Positions 45,433-54,831 are shown, numbered from the stretch's first letter. The stretch: 64,000 bases of DNA from Bradyrhizobium sp. CCGUVB4N (GCF_024199945.1 NZ_JANADP010000001.1:3596001-3660000), one strand, 5' to 3'. Notes: a model not told the origin generated them from the sequence alone. Made by a program: numbers and translations.

Positions 45433-46211
45433 CGGTGCATTTCATCGGCGCCGGGCCGGGCGCCGCCGATCTTCTCACCTTGCGGGGGCGCGATCTCATC
45501 GCGTCCTGTCCGGTCTGCCTCTATGCGGGCTCGCTGGTGCCCGAGGGCGTGCTGGCGCATTGCCCGAGCGTTGCGCGTATCGTCAACACCGCGCCTCTGT
45601 CGCTCGACGAGATCATCGCGGAGATCACAGCCGCGCATGCGGAGGGCAAGGACATTGCGCGGCTGCATTCCGGCGATCTCTCGATCTGGTCAGCGATGGG
45701 CGAACAGCTTCGCCGCCTGCGCGCGCTCGGCATTCCTTTCACGGTCACGCCGGGTGTGCCGTCGTTCTCGGCGGCCGCAGCGGCTATCGAGGCCGAGCTG
45801 ACATTGCCCGGTCTTGCCCAGACGGTGGTGCTGACGCGCACACCGGGCCGCGCCAGCGCGATGCCCGAGGGCGAGAAGCTCGCAGCCTTTGCGGCGACCG
45901 GTGCAGTGCTGGCCATTCATCTGTCGATCCATCTGCTCGACAAGGTCGTCGCCGAGCTGACGCCGCATTACGGCACAGATTGCCCGGTCGCGATCGTCTG
46001 GCGCGCGAGCTGGCCGGATCAGCGCATTGTTCGCGCTACGCTGGCGACGCTCGATGCGGCCGTTGGCGTCGAGATGGAGCGCACCGCGCTCATCCTGGTG
46101 GGCAAGACGATTGGCGCGGCGGATTTCGACGAGAGTCGTCTCTATGCCGCCGACTACGACCGCCGCTATCGCCCTGTCGGCACTGAGCCGCGTTTTCCGG
46201 AGGCGTCGTGA
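45429..46211 (+). CDS. cobM: Precorrin-4 C11-methyltransferase CobM
   Basis: 260 residues, tetrapyrrole methylase. It begins [19 protein letters not shown], followed by [43 protein letters not shown] and [13 protein letters not shown], the arrangement specific to CobM/CbiF. It methylates C11 of precorrin-4. ATGA overlap with cobE; its stop overlaps the cobB start. Length is normal. Confidence 0.96.
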   Translation: MTVHFIGAGPGAADLLTLRGRDLIASCPVCLYAGSLVPEGVLAHCPSVARIVNTAPLSLDEIIAEITAAHAEGKDIARLHSGDLSIWSAMGEQLRRLRALGIPFTVTPGVPSFSAAAAAIEAELTLPGLAQTVVLTRTPGRASAMPEGEKLAAFAATGAVLAIHLSIHLLDKVVAELTPHYGTDCPVAIVWRASWPDQRIVRATLATLDAAVGVEMERTALILVGKTIGAADFDESRLYAADYDRRYRPVGTEPRFPEAS

Positions 46212-47521
46212 TGCCGACGGGTCTCGTCATCTCCGCGCCGGCCTCCGGCGTCGGCAAGACCACGCTGACGCTGGCGCTGGCGCGCGCCTGGCGCAATCGC
46301 GGATTACGCGTGCAGTGCTTCAAGAGCGGGCCTGACTATATCGATCCCGCCTTCCATGCCGCAGCCACGGGGCGCGCCTCCGTCAATGTCGATAGCTGGG
46401 CGATGGATCGCGCCAGTATCGCGCATCTCGTCAGCCGCGGCACTGATGCCGACATCGTGCTCACCGAGGGCTCGATGGGCCTGTTCGACGGCGTCGCCAC
46501 GCGCGGTGTTTCCGGCACCGGCGCCACCGCCGACATCGCGGAGATGCTGGGCTGGCCGGTGGTGCTCGTGATCGATCCCTCCGGACAGGCGCAAACAGCC
46601 GCGGCGATTGCCGCGGGTCTGCGTGACTACCGCCCCGGCGTGCGCCTTGCCGGCGTGGTGCTTAACCGCGTTGCCAGCCCGCGCCACGAGGATCTTGTGC
46701 GGCGCGCGCTCAATGACGTCGGCATCGCTGTGTTCGGCGCGCTGCCGCGCCATGCCGAGATCAGCCTGCCGAAGCGGCATCTCGGCCTGGTTCAGGCCGA
46801 GGAACAGGCCGAGATCGGAAAACTGATCGACGAGGCCGCGCGCTTTGTCTCAGGGCATGTCGATCTCGATGCGGTGCTGCGAGCCGCAGCCGCGTGGTCC
46901 GTGCAACCAGCGGCGAACGGCCTGAATGTGACGCCGCCGGGCCAGCGCATTGCCTTGGCCCGCGATGCCGCGTTTTCCTTCGTCTATCCGCATATGCTGG
47001 AAGCCTGGCGCGCGGCAGGCGCGGAAATCTCGACCTTCTCGCCGCTCGCCGACGAAGCACCCGACGCCAACGCCGACGTGTGCTGGCTGCCCGGCGGCTA
47101 TCCCGAGCTTCATGCCGGCAAGATCGCCGCCAACGCGCGCTTTCGCAGTGGCCTGCGCGCCTTCGCCGAGACACGACCCGTGCACGGCGAATGCGGGGGG
47201 TATATGGTGCTGGGGACTGCCTTGACCGATGCCGACGGTCTCCGTCATGAGATGACGGGCCTGCTCGGACTGGAGACGAGCTTTGCCAAGCGCCGCATGC
47301 ATCTCGGCTATCGTCTTGCCGCGCTCGCGGCGCCCATGCCGGGCCATCAGGTTGGAGCGCGCCTGCGCGGTCATGAATTCCATTACTCGACGATCGTCGC
47401 CCAGCCCGATACGCCGCTGGCGGTCGTGCATGATGCGACAGGCGCCGTCATCGCCGAGACCGGCTCGCGGCGGGACCACGCGACTGGCACCTTCTTCCAT
47501 CTGATCGCGGAGGACCGGTGA
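46211..47521 (+). CDS. cobB: Hydrogenobyrinic acid / cobyrinate a,c-diamide synthase CobB
   Basis: 436 residues. It amidates the a and c side chains using glutamine. ATPase domain: SAPASGVGKTTLTLALARAW and FKSGPDYIDPAFH. Glutaminase domain: GECGGYMVLG with the nucleophilic cysteine, plus GHEFHYST. GGAGG at 46199-46203 is seven bases from ATG 46211 and only four from a GTG at 46208, so ATG is preferred; both keep the overlap with cobM. In the aerobic route it acts before CobN inserts cobalt. Confidence 0.95.
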   Translation: MPTGLVISAPASGVGKTTLTLALARAWRNRGLRVQCFKSGPDYIDPAFHAAATGRASVNVDSWAMDRASIAHLVSRGTDADIVLTEGSMGLFDGVATRGVSGTGATADIAEMLGWPVVLVIDPSGQAQTAAAIAAGLRDYRPGVRLAGVVLNRVASPRHEDLVRRALNDVGIAVFGALPRHAEISLPKRHLGLVQAEEQAEIGKLIDEAARFVSGHVDLDAVLRAAAAWSVQPAANGLNVTPPGQRIALARDAAFSFVYPHMLEAWRAAGAEISTFSPLADEAPDANADVCWLPGGYPELHAGKIAANARFRSGLRAFAETRPVHGECGGYMVLGTALTDADGLRHEMTGLLGLETSFAKRRMHLGYRLAALAAPMPGHQVGARLRGHEFHYSTIVAQPDTPLAVVHDATGAVIAETGSRRDHATGTFFHLIAEDR

Positions 47522-48249
47522 GCGGCTTCGTCTCCTTTATCTCCGCCGGCCCCGGCGACCCCGAGCTTCTCACGCTCAAGGGCGCCGCGCGGCTGCGCGA
47601 GGCCGACGTCGTGCTCTATGACGATCTCGCCTCGGGCGCGATCCTCGATCTGGCGCGCCCGGGCGCTAATCTCGTCGCGGTCGGGAAACGGGCAGGGCGG
47701 CCGTCGACAAAACAGCATCACGTCAATCGCCTGCTGGTGGACTATGCCGCCACCGGCGTGCGCGTGGTCCGGCTGAAGTCTGGCGATGCCGGCATTTTTG
47801 GCCGGCTCGAGGAGGAGCTGGAGACGCTGCGCGAGGCCGGCATCGGCTACGAGATCGTTCCCGGCGTCACCTCGGCCTGCGTCGCCGCGGCGCAAGCCGG
47901 GATTCCCCTGACCCGTCGTCACACCTCGCGCCGGGTGCAGTTCGTCACCGGGGCCGACGTCACCGGCGAGTTGCCGCAGAATTTGAACTGGGCGGCGCTG
48001 GCCGATCCTGACGCGACGACCGTGGTCTATATGGGCCGGCGCACCTTTCCGGCGCTGGTCGCGAAATTGATCGAGCAAGGGCTCTCGCCCGATACGCCGG
48101 CGCTGTTCGCCGAGTCCCTCGGCCGCGCCGACGAGCGGCTGGTGCGCACCACGATTGCCGAGCTTGCCGAGCAGCTCGCGCGTGGCGGCGCTGCTTCCAC
48201 GGCGGCCGTGATCTTGTTCGGCGCGCTGGCGGAGGGCGGATCGTCATGA
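47518..48249 (+). CDS. cobA: Uroporphyrinogen-III C-methyltransferase CobA (SUMT)
   Basis: 243 residues. It methylates C2 and C7 of uroporphyrinogen III to give precorrin-2, the entry step shared with siroheme. SFISAGPGDPELLTLKG, VLYDDLASGAILDLA, VRLKSGDAGIFGRLEEE, VPGVTSACVAAAQAGIPLTRR and VVYMGRRTFPAL are intact. Starts at GTG overlapping the cobB stop and ends overlapping cobF. It is not fused to a siroheme synthase domain, so this copy is dedicated to cobalamin. Confidence 0.95.
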   Translation: MSGFVSFISAGPGDPELLTLKGAARLREADVVLYDDLASGAILDLARPGANLVAVGKRAGRPSTKQHHVNRLLVDYAATGVRVVRLKSGDAGIFGRLEEELETLREAGIGYEIVPGVTSACVAAAQAGIPLTRRHTSRRVQFVTGADVTGELPQNLNWAALADPDATTVVYMGRRTFPALVAKLIEQGLSPDTPALFAESLGRADERLVRTTIAELAEQLARGGAASTAAVILFGALAEGGSS

Positions 48250-48995
48250 TGACGCTCTCCCTGATCGGCATCGGTTGCGGCGATCCCGGACAGCTCACGC
48301 GCGCTGCGATTGGCGCGATCAACGCCGCCGATCTCGTCCTGATCCCGCGCAAGGGGACGGCAAAATCCGATCTCGCCGATCTCAGGCGGACCATCTGCGC
48401 GGATGTACTCGCCAACGGCACCACGCGTATCGCCGAGTTCGATCTGCCCGTGCGCGACGCCGGTGAGGCCGACTACCGCAAGGGCGTGGACGATTGGCAC
48501 GACGCGGTCGCTGCGGCCTGGTCGCGGTCGATCGCTGATCATCTCGGCGGAGACGGCAAGGTCGCGCTGCTGATCTGGGGCGATCCCTCGCTGTACGATT
48601 CCTCGCTGCGCATCGCGCGGCGGCTCAATCCGTTGCCAGAAATCGAGGTCGTGCCCGGCATCACCTCGATCCAGACGCTGTGCGCGGCGCATGCGCTGCC
48701 GCTCAACGACATCGGCGAGCCGTTTCTGGTCACGACGGGACGCCGCTTGCGTGAAGGCGGCTGGCCGGTGGGCGTCGACACGATCGTCGTGATGCTCGAC
48801 GGCGGCACGGCGTTCCAGTCGCTCGATCCGGCCGGACTTCACATCTGGTGGGGCGCCTATCTCGGCATGGCCGATCAGATCATCATGTCCGGCCGGCTCA
48901 CCGAGGTCGGCCCGCGCATCGTCGCCGCACGACACGAAGCGCGCGAGCGGCATGGCTGGATCATGGACAATTACATTCTCAAGCGCAGGCCGTAA
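48246..48995 (+). CDS. cobF: Precorrin-6A synthase (deacetylating) CobF
   Basis: 249 residues, tetrapyrrole methylase found only in the aerobic pathway; it methylates C1 with loss of acetate. Family blocks include LSLIGIGCGDPGQLTRAA, LIPRKGTAKSDLADLR, LIWGDPSLYDSSLRI, VPGITSIQTLCAAHALPLNDIG and WWGAYLGMADQIIMSG. A second ATG follows directly at 48249. Its presence with CobG confirms the oxygen-dependent route. Confidence 0.96.
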   Translation: MMTLSLIGIGCGDPGQLTRAAIGAINAADLVLIPRKGTAKSDLADLRRTICADVLANGTTRIAEFDLPVRDAGEADYRKGVDDWHDAVAAAWSRSIADHLGGDGKVALLIWGDPSLYDSSLRIARRLNPLPEIEVVPGITSIQTLCAAHALPLNDIGEPFLVTTGRRLREGGWPVGVDTIVVMLDGGTAFQSLDPAGLHIWWGAYLGMADQIIMSGRLTEVGPRIVAARHEARERHGWIMDNYILKRRP

Positions 48996-49005
48996 GCGAG
49001 GCAGC

Positions 49006-50058
49006 ATGCTCCCTGAATGGGTCACCCGGAAATGCCCCGAGATCTCCGTTGCGCATCGCGATGCGGCGATCGCGCGACAGACACAACTGACAAAGCCGAC
49101 CGGCGCGCTTGGGCGGCTCGAGCAGCTTGCGATTGAGCTTGCCGGCTTGCAGGCGACTGAACGCCCTCGCGCCGCGCGCGTGCCGATCATCATCTTTGCC
49201 GGCGATCACGGCATCGTCTCGCAGGGCGTGTCGGCCTATCCGCAGGCCGTCACCATCGCGATGATGGCGAATTTTGCTTCGGGCGGCGCCGCGATTTCGG
49301 TACTGGCGCGCGAGCTCGGTTCGAGCCTCGAAGTGGTCGACGCCGGAACGCTGGCGCAAGAAGCGATGCCCGATATCGTCACGGACAAGCCATGCCCCGG
49401 CACGCGCGATTTCAGCGTCGAAGCTGCGCTCACGCCGACGGAGCTGGCGTTCGCCTTCGAGGCGGGACAGCGCGCAGTGGTGCGGGCGAAGGCCGATCAG
49501 CCCGATCTCCTCATCTTCGGCGAGATGGGTATCGGCAACACCACGACCTCGGCGGCGATCGCCGCGAGCCTGCTCGGCGTCGCTGCCGAGGAAATTGCGG
49601 GCCACGGCACCGGCGTGGATGCGGCGGGCCGTGCGCACAAAGCGCGGGTGATCGATGCGGCGATCGCGCGTCATGGCGTTGCGGGTGCGGCGCCCGAGAG
49701 GATCCTGTGCGCCGTCGGTGGCCTCGAGATCGCGGCGATCTCGGGTGCGATCATAGCGGCTGCGCAGGCGCGCATTCCCGTGCTGATCGATGGTTTTATC
49801 GTGTCGGTCGCGGCGCTCGCGGCGGTGCGGCTCAATCCATCGTGTCAGCCGTTCCTGCTGCCGTCGCATCAATCGGCGGAGCAGGGGCATCGGCTGGTGC
49901 TGCGCGCGCTGAACGTGCTGCCGCTGATCAGCCTCGATCTCAGGCTTGGCGAGGGATCGGGCGCCGCGATCGCGCTGCCGCTGGTGCGCTCGGCCTGTGG
50001 CCTTCACAACGACATGGCGACGTTCGCACAGGCCAACGTCCCGGATCGGCCGTCCTAG
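49006..50058 (+). CDS. cobT: Nicotinate-nucleotide--dimethylbenzimidazole phosphoribosyltransferase
   Basis: 350 residues. It activates dimethylbenzimidazole from BluB by transferring phosphoribose, forming alpha-ribazole phosphate. Family blocks: KPTGALGRLEQLA, FAGDHGIVSQGVSAYP, FGEMGIGNTTTSAAI, and LRLGEGSGAA with the catalytic glutamate. CobU in P. denitrificans naming; it is not the cobaltochelatase CobT. It starts ten bases after cobF and its end overlaps the convergent phosphatase gene by four bases. Confidence 0.95.
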   Translation: MLPEWVTRKCPEISVAHRDAAIARQTQLTKPTGALGRLEQLAIELAGLQATERPRAARVPIIIFAGDHGIVSQGVSAYPQAVTIAMMANFASGGAAISVLARELGSSLEVVDAGTLAQEAMPDIVTDKPCPGTRDFSVEAALTPTELAFAFEAGQRAVVRAKADQPDLLIFGEMGIGNTTTSAAIAASLLGVAAEEIAGHGTGVDAAGRAHKARVIDAAIARHGVAGAAPERILCAVGGLEIAAISGAIIAAAQARIPVLIDGFIVSVAALAAVRLNPSCQPFLLPSHQSAEQGHRLVLRALNVLPLISLDLRLGEGSGAAIALPLVRSACGLHNDMATFAQANVPDRPS

Positions 50059-50627
50059 GCCACGCGCTGATTGACGGAGACGACACGCCAGCCGGTCGCG
50101 AGCCGGTCGATCCGGGTCAGCGACAGCGGATCGACGACGAAGCGCAAGGCCGCGTGCGGCGTCAGATCCAGCGCGATGCACAACGCGGCGCGGATGGTGC
50201 CGGAATGCACGATCAGCGCTGCCTGACGAGCGCCGATCCGCGCAAGGCCCAACCGCACGCGCGCGACTTGTTCTTCAAAGCTCTCGCCGCCGGGCGGCCG
50301 ACCGCGCGCCGGATCGCTCCAGAATTGCGCATAGGCCTCGCCGCCGCCGGCTGCGAGCGCGTCATGGCGCCGGCCGGTCCAGTCGCCGAAATCCTGCTCG
50401 CCGAATTCGGGCAGCAGGTCAGGCTCAAGCCCCAGCGCGCGCGCCGTCTCGACCGTGCGTCGCGAAGGGCTCGCATAGCTCGCCACATCCCGTGGCAAGC
50501 ACCGTCGCAGCTTCTCGAACTGCTCGCGATCGCCGAGATCGGCAGGCGCGTCCGCGGCGTGGATCGTCCCCTTGACGCCCTCGACCGGCGCATGCCGGAT
50601 CAGCCAGAGGAAGGTCTCGCCTTCCAT
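50055..50627 (-). CDS. Histidine phosphatase family protein, probable alpha-ribazole phosphatase
   Basis: 190 residues, phosphoglycerate-mutase-like. The phosphate pocket LIRHAPVEG provides the nucleophilic histidine, and SPSRRTVETA and VHSGTIRAAL supply the other conserved Arg and His. Position beside cobT suggests the CobC-type reaction, dephosphorylating alpha-ribazole phosphate or cobalamin 5'-phosphate; sequence alone cannot prove the substrate. ATG 50627 has GGAGATAGG upstream; a TTG at 50660 would add eleven residues without a ribosome site. Divergent from riboswitch 2. Confidence 0.82.
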   Translation of the reverse strand: MEGETFLWLIRHAPVEGVKGTIHAADAPADLGDREQFEKLRRCLPRDVASYASPSRRTVETARALGLEPDLLPEFGEQDFGDWTGRRHDALAAGGGEAYAQFWSDPARGRPPGGESFEEQVARVRLGLARIGARQAALIVHSGTIRAALCIALDLTPHAALRFVVDPLSLTRIDRLATGWRVVSVNQRVA

Positions 50628-50707
50628 ACCTATCTCCAAAGAAGTTGGTCGCTGTGACAATAACGCCGCAGCTTGTACATTGACTCTGTCTTGATCGTAA
50701 CCCTAGA

Positions 50708-50890
50708 TGACTTTGACGGTTTCCCCGAGAGGGGATGAAAAGGGAATGCGGTGCGGGGACATGATCCCCAATGCCGTAGCTGCCCCCGCAACTGTAAGCG
50801 GTGAATCCTTCGTCACAAGCCACTGGGTCCTCGGTCCCGGGAAGGCGACGAAGCGGTCACGACCCGCGAGCCAGGAGACCTGCCGTCAGC
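50708..50890 (+). promoter_or_regulatory. Cobalamin riboswitch 2
   Basis: Aptamer elements in order: GGTTTCC near 50719, GGGAATGCGG near 50745, the core GCTGCCCCCGCAACTGTAAGC around 50779-50799, GCCACTG at 50818, GGGAAGGCGACG near 50839, and GAGCCAGGAGACCTGCC ending at 50884. A textbook B12 aptamer, closer to consensus than riboswitch 1. It leads into the TonB-dependent receptor gene. The 50628-51018 gap has no gene. Confidence 0.95.
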
Positions 50891-50966
50891 CGTGGTCACA
50901 CGCGAAGATGTCGGTCGGGGAGTACAGACATTCGGCTTCATCGGAGGGCTTACCAGCCGGAAGATG

Positions 50967-51012
50967 GGACCTTGGTTCGCGGTGACGTGCCACTGACGTC
51001 ACACCGAGGTCC
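50967..51012 (+). promoter_or_regulatory. Shine-Dalgarno-sequestering double hairpin after riboswitch 2
   Basis: GGACCTTGGT (50967-50976) pairs with ACCGAGGTCC (51003-51012) through ten pairs including one U-G, enclosing a perfect inner 7-bp stem GTGACGT/ACGTCAC (50982-50988 with 50996-51002). The outer right arm holds GAGG (51006-51009), the ribosome site of the receptor gene starting at GTG 51019. Confidence 0.75.
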
Positions 51013-51018
51013 AAGACC

Positions 51019-53385
51019 GTGTCTTCCATCCGTATTGTACGACCACGCCGTTTCCTGCTGGCGTCCGCCGCACTCACATCTATTGCCGCCATCGACATGT
51101 CAGCTGCCTTGGCGCAGCAGGCTCGCGAGCCCCTGCCTGCGGTGGAGGTCTCGCCGCCGCAATCCCGTCAGCAGGCCAAGCCGGGCGGCCGGGACGCGGC
51201 AAGAGCACGCCGCACGGCCGCACGCAGGCCCGCCGCGGCAGCGGCCGCGCCAAAGCCGGTCGTGCCCAACGCCACAGTGCCGACACCGCTCAACAGCAAT
51301 GCGGTCGCCGAAAGCGCCTCGCGTCTCGGCCTGACCGTGCGCGAGACCCCAGCGACCGTCGAGGTGATCTCGGCCGAGACCATCCGCGAGCAGGGCTACC
51401 GCACCGTCTCCGAGGTGGCCCAGGGTGCCGTCGGCGTCACATCCGGCGACAACCCGGCGGAGCCCTCAGCGTTCTCGATGCGCGGCTTCACCAACAGCCA
51501 GATCAACACGCTCTATAACGGCATCAAGATCGGCCCGCAGAACATGACCTCGCGGGTCATGGACACGGCCAATCTCGAAGCCGTCGAATTTCTGAAAGGT
51601 CCGGCGTCGCTGATCTCCGGTGAGGGCGCCGCCGGCGGCGCCATCAACTTCGTCACCAAGCAGCCACACACCGGGCCGATCCGGAACGAAGCCGACTTCT
51701 CGTATGACTCACTGAACTCCTTCCGGGCGCATTACGGCTCGGGTGGCAGCACCAATGTCGAGGGGCTCGACTACCGCTTCGACATCAGCCGCTCCTCGCT
51801 CAACGGTTTTGCCGACGATACCAACACCAGAACGCTCGATGTCTCCGGCCAGCTCAACTACCGGATCTCCGACAGCCTCAAGGTGTGGGGCGCGATCGAA
51901 TATCGCGAGGATCGCGGCAAGGCTTATTGGGGCGCGCCGCTGGTGCCGGTCGCCTTCAGCGGCTCGCACGCCACGGCAGGAATCGTCTCCGGCACCTATG
52001 TGTCGGATTTCACTAAATCGAACCTCGGTGCAATTACGATCGACGATCGCACCTTCAACACCAACTACAACGTCCTCGATAACCGCAACGTAGCGCAAGA
52101 GGTTTGGCTTCGTGGCGGCTTTGAGCTGAAGCTTGCGCCTGACCTCGTACTGAAGAGCCAGGCCTATGCTTATGGCGCGGAGCGCTCGTGGTTCAACAAC
52201 GAGGTCGAGGCGTTCACCACGAATCCCCTGCACTTGAACACGGTTGATCGCAGCCGTTTTTACGTCGCGCACAGCCAGCGATTGGTTGGCAATATTACCG
52301 ACCTGACCTGGGATGCGAACATTGCAGGCTTTGACAACCGCCTCGTCACGACGGTGTCGTCAAGCTATCTCGACTTTGTCAGGCCGGGTGCTGCAAACTT
52401 CCCGGAGGATTTCGTCTCGCTGGTCGATCCCGATCGCGGCTTCTACGGCACGCTCACGACCAAGCAGCAGACCGCGCGCATCGACAACGAGGCGCTGTCG
52501 TTCGAGGATCGGTTGAAGCTCACACGGACGTTCTCGCTGATCGGTGGCCTTCGCGTCGAGCATATCGGGCTCGACCGCAACTCGACCGACGTCAACGGTC
52601 TGGAGAACGCAAGCTTCCCGTTCACGAAGGACTGGGCGCCCGTCACCGGCCGCATCGGCTACACCTGGGAGGCCGTGCCCGGCCTGACCTTCTTCAGTCA
52701 GTACGCCACCGGCGCCGACATCGCGGCCAACAACATCTTCCTGCTCTTGCCCACCCAGAACCTGGATCTCACGACTGCGCGCACCTACGAGACCGGCGTC
52801 AAGCATGTGTTGTGGGACAACAGGGCAGAGTGGTCGTTCTCGGCCTACGACATCGTGCGCAAGAACGTCTATGCGGCAGCCGGCGGCCAGACGCTCAACA
52901 TCGCCGGGCGGCAGGAATCGAAAGGTGTCGAGCTTGCCGGGGCGATCCGTCCGATCGAGTCTCTGCGGCTCTGGGGCAACATCGCCTATGTCGATGCGCG
53001 CTATGCCGACTATGATTTCGCGGGCGGCTCATTCTCGGGCAACACGCCGCCGAACGTGCCGCGCATCGTCGCCAATGCCGGTGCGTCCTGGCGCTTCTTC
53101 ACGCCGTGGCCGGTGGAGGTCGGCATCACCGGCCGCCATGTCGGCGACCGCTACAACACCGACGCCAACACCGTGACCATGAATGCCTACACGGTCGGTG
53201 ATGTCTACGCCTTCGTCGATATCCCCAAGACGGTCTTCAACGCCGTCGACCAGGCCCGCCTGACTTTCCGGGTGCGCAACTTCACCGACAAGCGCTACGC
53301 GATCTGGGGCGACCCGTTTTATCCCGACCAGATCCTGCTGGGCGCACCGCGGACCTACGAAATCTCCGCGGTGTTCAAATGGTAG
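51019..53385 (+). CDS. TonB-dependent outer-membrane receptor under cobalamin riboswitch control
   Basis: 788 residues. A signal peptide of about 33 residues is followed by LPAVEVSPP, a TonB-box-like stretch, and an Ala/Arg-rich linker. The plug begins near 100 (TVRETPATVEVISAETIREQG, with SMRGFTNSQINTLYNGI and EFLKGPASLISGEGAAGGAINFVTK), and a 22-strand barrel ends in the aromatic VFKW. Overall form is that of the siderophore-receptor branch (FhuA/FpvA-like) rather than short BtuB. Because the gene sits under a B12 aptamer, cobalamin, a corrinoid or a cobalt chelate is the likely cargo; that is inference. GTG start, with GAGG nine bases upstream. Confidence 0.9.
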   Translation: MSSIRIVRPRRFLLASAALTSIAAIDMSAALAQQAREPLPAVEVSPPQSRQQAKPGGRDAARARRTAARRPAAAAAAPKPVVPNATVPTPLNSNAVAESASRLGLTVRETPATVEVISAETIREQGYRTVSEVAQGAVGVTSGDNPAEPSAFSMRGFTNSQINTLYNGIKIGPQNMTSRVMDTANLEAVEFLKGPASLISGEGAAGGAINFVTKQPHTGPIRNEADFSYDSLNSFRAHYGSGGSTNVEGLDYRFDISRSSLNGFADDTNTRTLDVSGQLNYRISDSLKVWGAIEYREDRGKAYWGAPLVPVAFSGSHATAGIVSGTYVSDFTKSNLGAITIDDRTFNTNYNVLDNRNVAQEVWLRGGFELKLAPDLVLKSQAYAYGAERSWFNNEVEAFTTNPLHLNTVDRSRFYVAHSQRLVGNITDLTWDANIAGFDNRLVTTVSSSYLDFVRPGAANFPEDFVSLVDPDRGFYGTLTTKQQTARIDNEALSFEDRLKLTRTFSLIGGLRVEHIGLDRNSTDVNGLENASFPFTKDWAPVTGRIGYTWEAVPGLTFFSQYATGADIAANNIFLLLPTQNLDLTTARTYETGVKHVLWDNRAEWSFSAYDIVRKNVYAAAGGQTLNIAGRQESKGVELAGAIRPIESLRLWGNIAYVDARYADYDFAGGSFSGNTPPNVPRIVANAGASWRFFTPWPVEVGITGRHVGDRYNTDANTVTMNAYTVGDVYAFVDIPKTVFNAVDQARLTFRVRNFTDKRYAIWGDPFYPDQILLGAPRTYEISAVFKW

Positions 53386-53397
53386 GGCGCTGACCAC

Positions 53398-54831
53398 ATG
53401 ATGGGCGCGATCGTCCTGTTGCACCGCTGGCTCGGGATCGCGTTCTGCCTCCTGTTCGCGATGTGGTTCGCGAGCGGAATCGTGATGCATTTCGTTCCGT
53501 TTCCGTCGCTGACGGAAGCGGAACGCTTCACTGGGCTTGCGCCGGTTCAGGGCGGAGCGTCGATCATTCCGGTTGCCGACGCAGTAGTAGCCAGCGGGAT
53601 AAGTGACGCCACCCGCGTTCGCCTGATCCGGCGCAGCGACGGGCCGGTCTACGTCGTGTCGGGTCCATCGCGCGTGCGGGCGGTCCATGCGTCAGACGGG
53701 ACGGATGCATCGGTGGAATTTCCCGATCTCGCGCTCGCCATTGCGCAAGACCATGCCCGCGGCCGCGGGCTCGATGCCGCGCGGGCCGGGATAGCTGCGC
53801 GTGCTGATTACGACCAATGGAGCGTGCCGAACGGTTTCGATCGCCACCGGCCCCTGTTCCGCATAGCTCTCCGCGATGCGGCCGGGACCGAGATCTATGT
53901 CTCGTCGCGCACCGGCGAAGTCGTGCTGGATACGAGCCGCGGCGAGCGTGGATGGAATTGGGTCGGCAGTGTCGTGCACTGGATCTATCCGACGGTTCTC
54001 AGGAGCAATTGGCCGCTGTGGGACCAGGTCGTCTCGACACTGTCGCTGGTGGCCTTGATCGCGGCGGTGCTGGGGGCGGTGCTCGGTGTCGTCAGGATCA
54101 GGATTCAAGGCCGCCGGATCTCATCGCCTTATCGCGGCTGGCACGCCCTGCATCATATCATCGGGCTCGTCTCGACCGTTTTCGTGCTGACCTGGATTTT
54201 CAGTGGCTGGCTCTCGATGGATCACGGCCGGCTGTTTTCGCGCGGGCAGTTGACCCCGGCCGAGGCTGCCGTGACAAATGCCGTGCCCGACTGGCGCACG
54301 GCTCCATCCGTTGATCTGCGGCGCTTGTTGCCATCGGTCCGCGAAGTCGAATGGTTTGCTTTCAACGGAGCGGTGTTTCGGCGCGACCGGACCGGCCTTG
54401 ACAGTCAGACCTTGATGAAGGGCGGCGAGCCAGCCCGCGATCGGAAGATGGCGTTCCTTGATGAGCAGGACGTTCTCAGCCTGACGACACGCCTGGCGGC
54501 CGACTGCGGCGCGGCGTTCCTTGTCGCCGATCACGATGACTATCCCGCGCAGTCCATCGTTCCCGGCGCGCCCATCTACCGTTCCCGCTGCGGTGATCTC
54601 TGGTTCGACATCGACGGCGCCGACGGCAGCGTGTTGCAACGGCTGGACGCCTCGCGGCGAGCCTATCGCTGGGCCTACACCGCGCTGCACACGTTCGATT
54701 TCCCGGTCGTCATGGCGCATCCGCGCCTGCGCGATGTCCTGATCGTCGGGCTTTGCGCGCTTGGCCTGGTGTTTTCCGTCACCGGCGTCGTGATCGGCTG
54801 GCGGCGTTTGCGGGCAACCTTTACCGCCTGA
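53398..54831 (+). CDS. PepSY-domain membrane protein downstream of the TonB receptor
   Basis: 477 residues with four evident membrane helices: about 8-32 (LGIAFCLLFAMWFASGIVMH), about 212-234, about 260-280 (STVFVLTWIFSGWLSM) and about 448-470 (GLCALGLVFSVTGVVIGW), separated by large periplasmic segments of the PepSY type. Proteins of this group often accompany siderophore receptors; some act in ferric-chelate reduction at the inner membrane. It follows the receptor gene by 12 bases and is probably under the same riboswitch. A role in reducing or releasing the imported metal complex is plausible but unproven. Confidence 0.82.
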   Translation: MMGAIVLLHRWLGIAFCLLFAMWFASGIVMHFVPFPSLTEAERFTGLAPVQGGASIIPVADAVVASGISDATRVRLIRRSDGPVYVVSGPSRVRAVHASDGTDASVEFPDLALAIAQDHARGRGLDAARAGIAARADYDQWSVPNGFDRHRPLFRIALRDAAGTEIYVSSRTGEVVLDTSRGERGWNWVGSVVHWIYPTVLRSNWPLWDQVVSTLSLVALIAAVLGAVLGVVRIRIQGRRISSPYRGWHALHHIIGLVSTVFVLTWIFSGWLSMDHGRLFSRGQLTPAEAAVTNAVPDWRTAPSVDLRRLLPSVREVEWFAFNGAVFRRDRTGLDSQTLMKGGEPARDRKMAFLDEQDVLSLTTRLAADCGAAFLVADHDDYPAQSIVPGAPIYRSRCGDLWFDIDGADGSVLQRLDASRRAYRWAYTALHTFDFPVVMAHPRLRDVLIVGLCALGLVFSVTGVVIGWRRLRATFTA

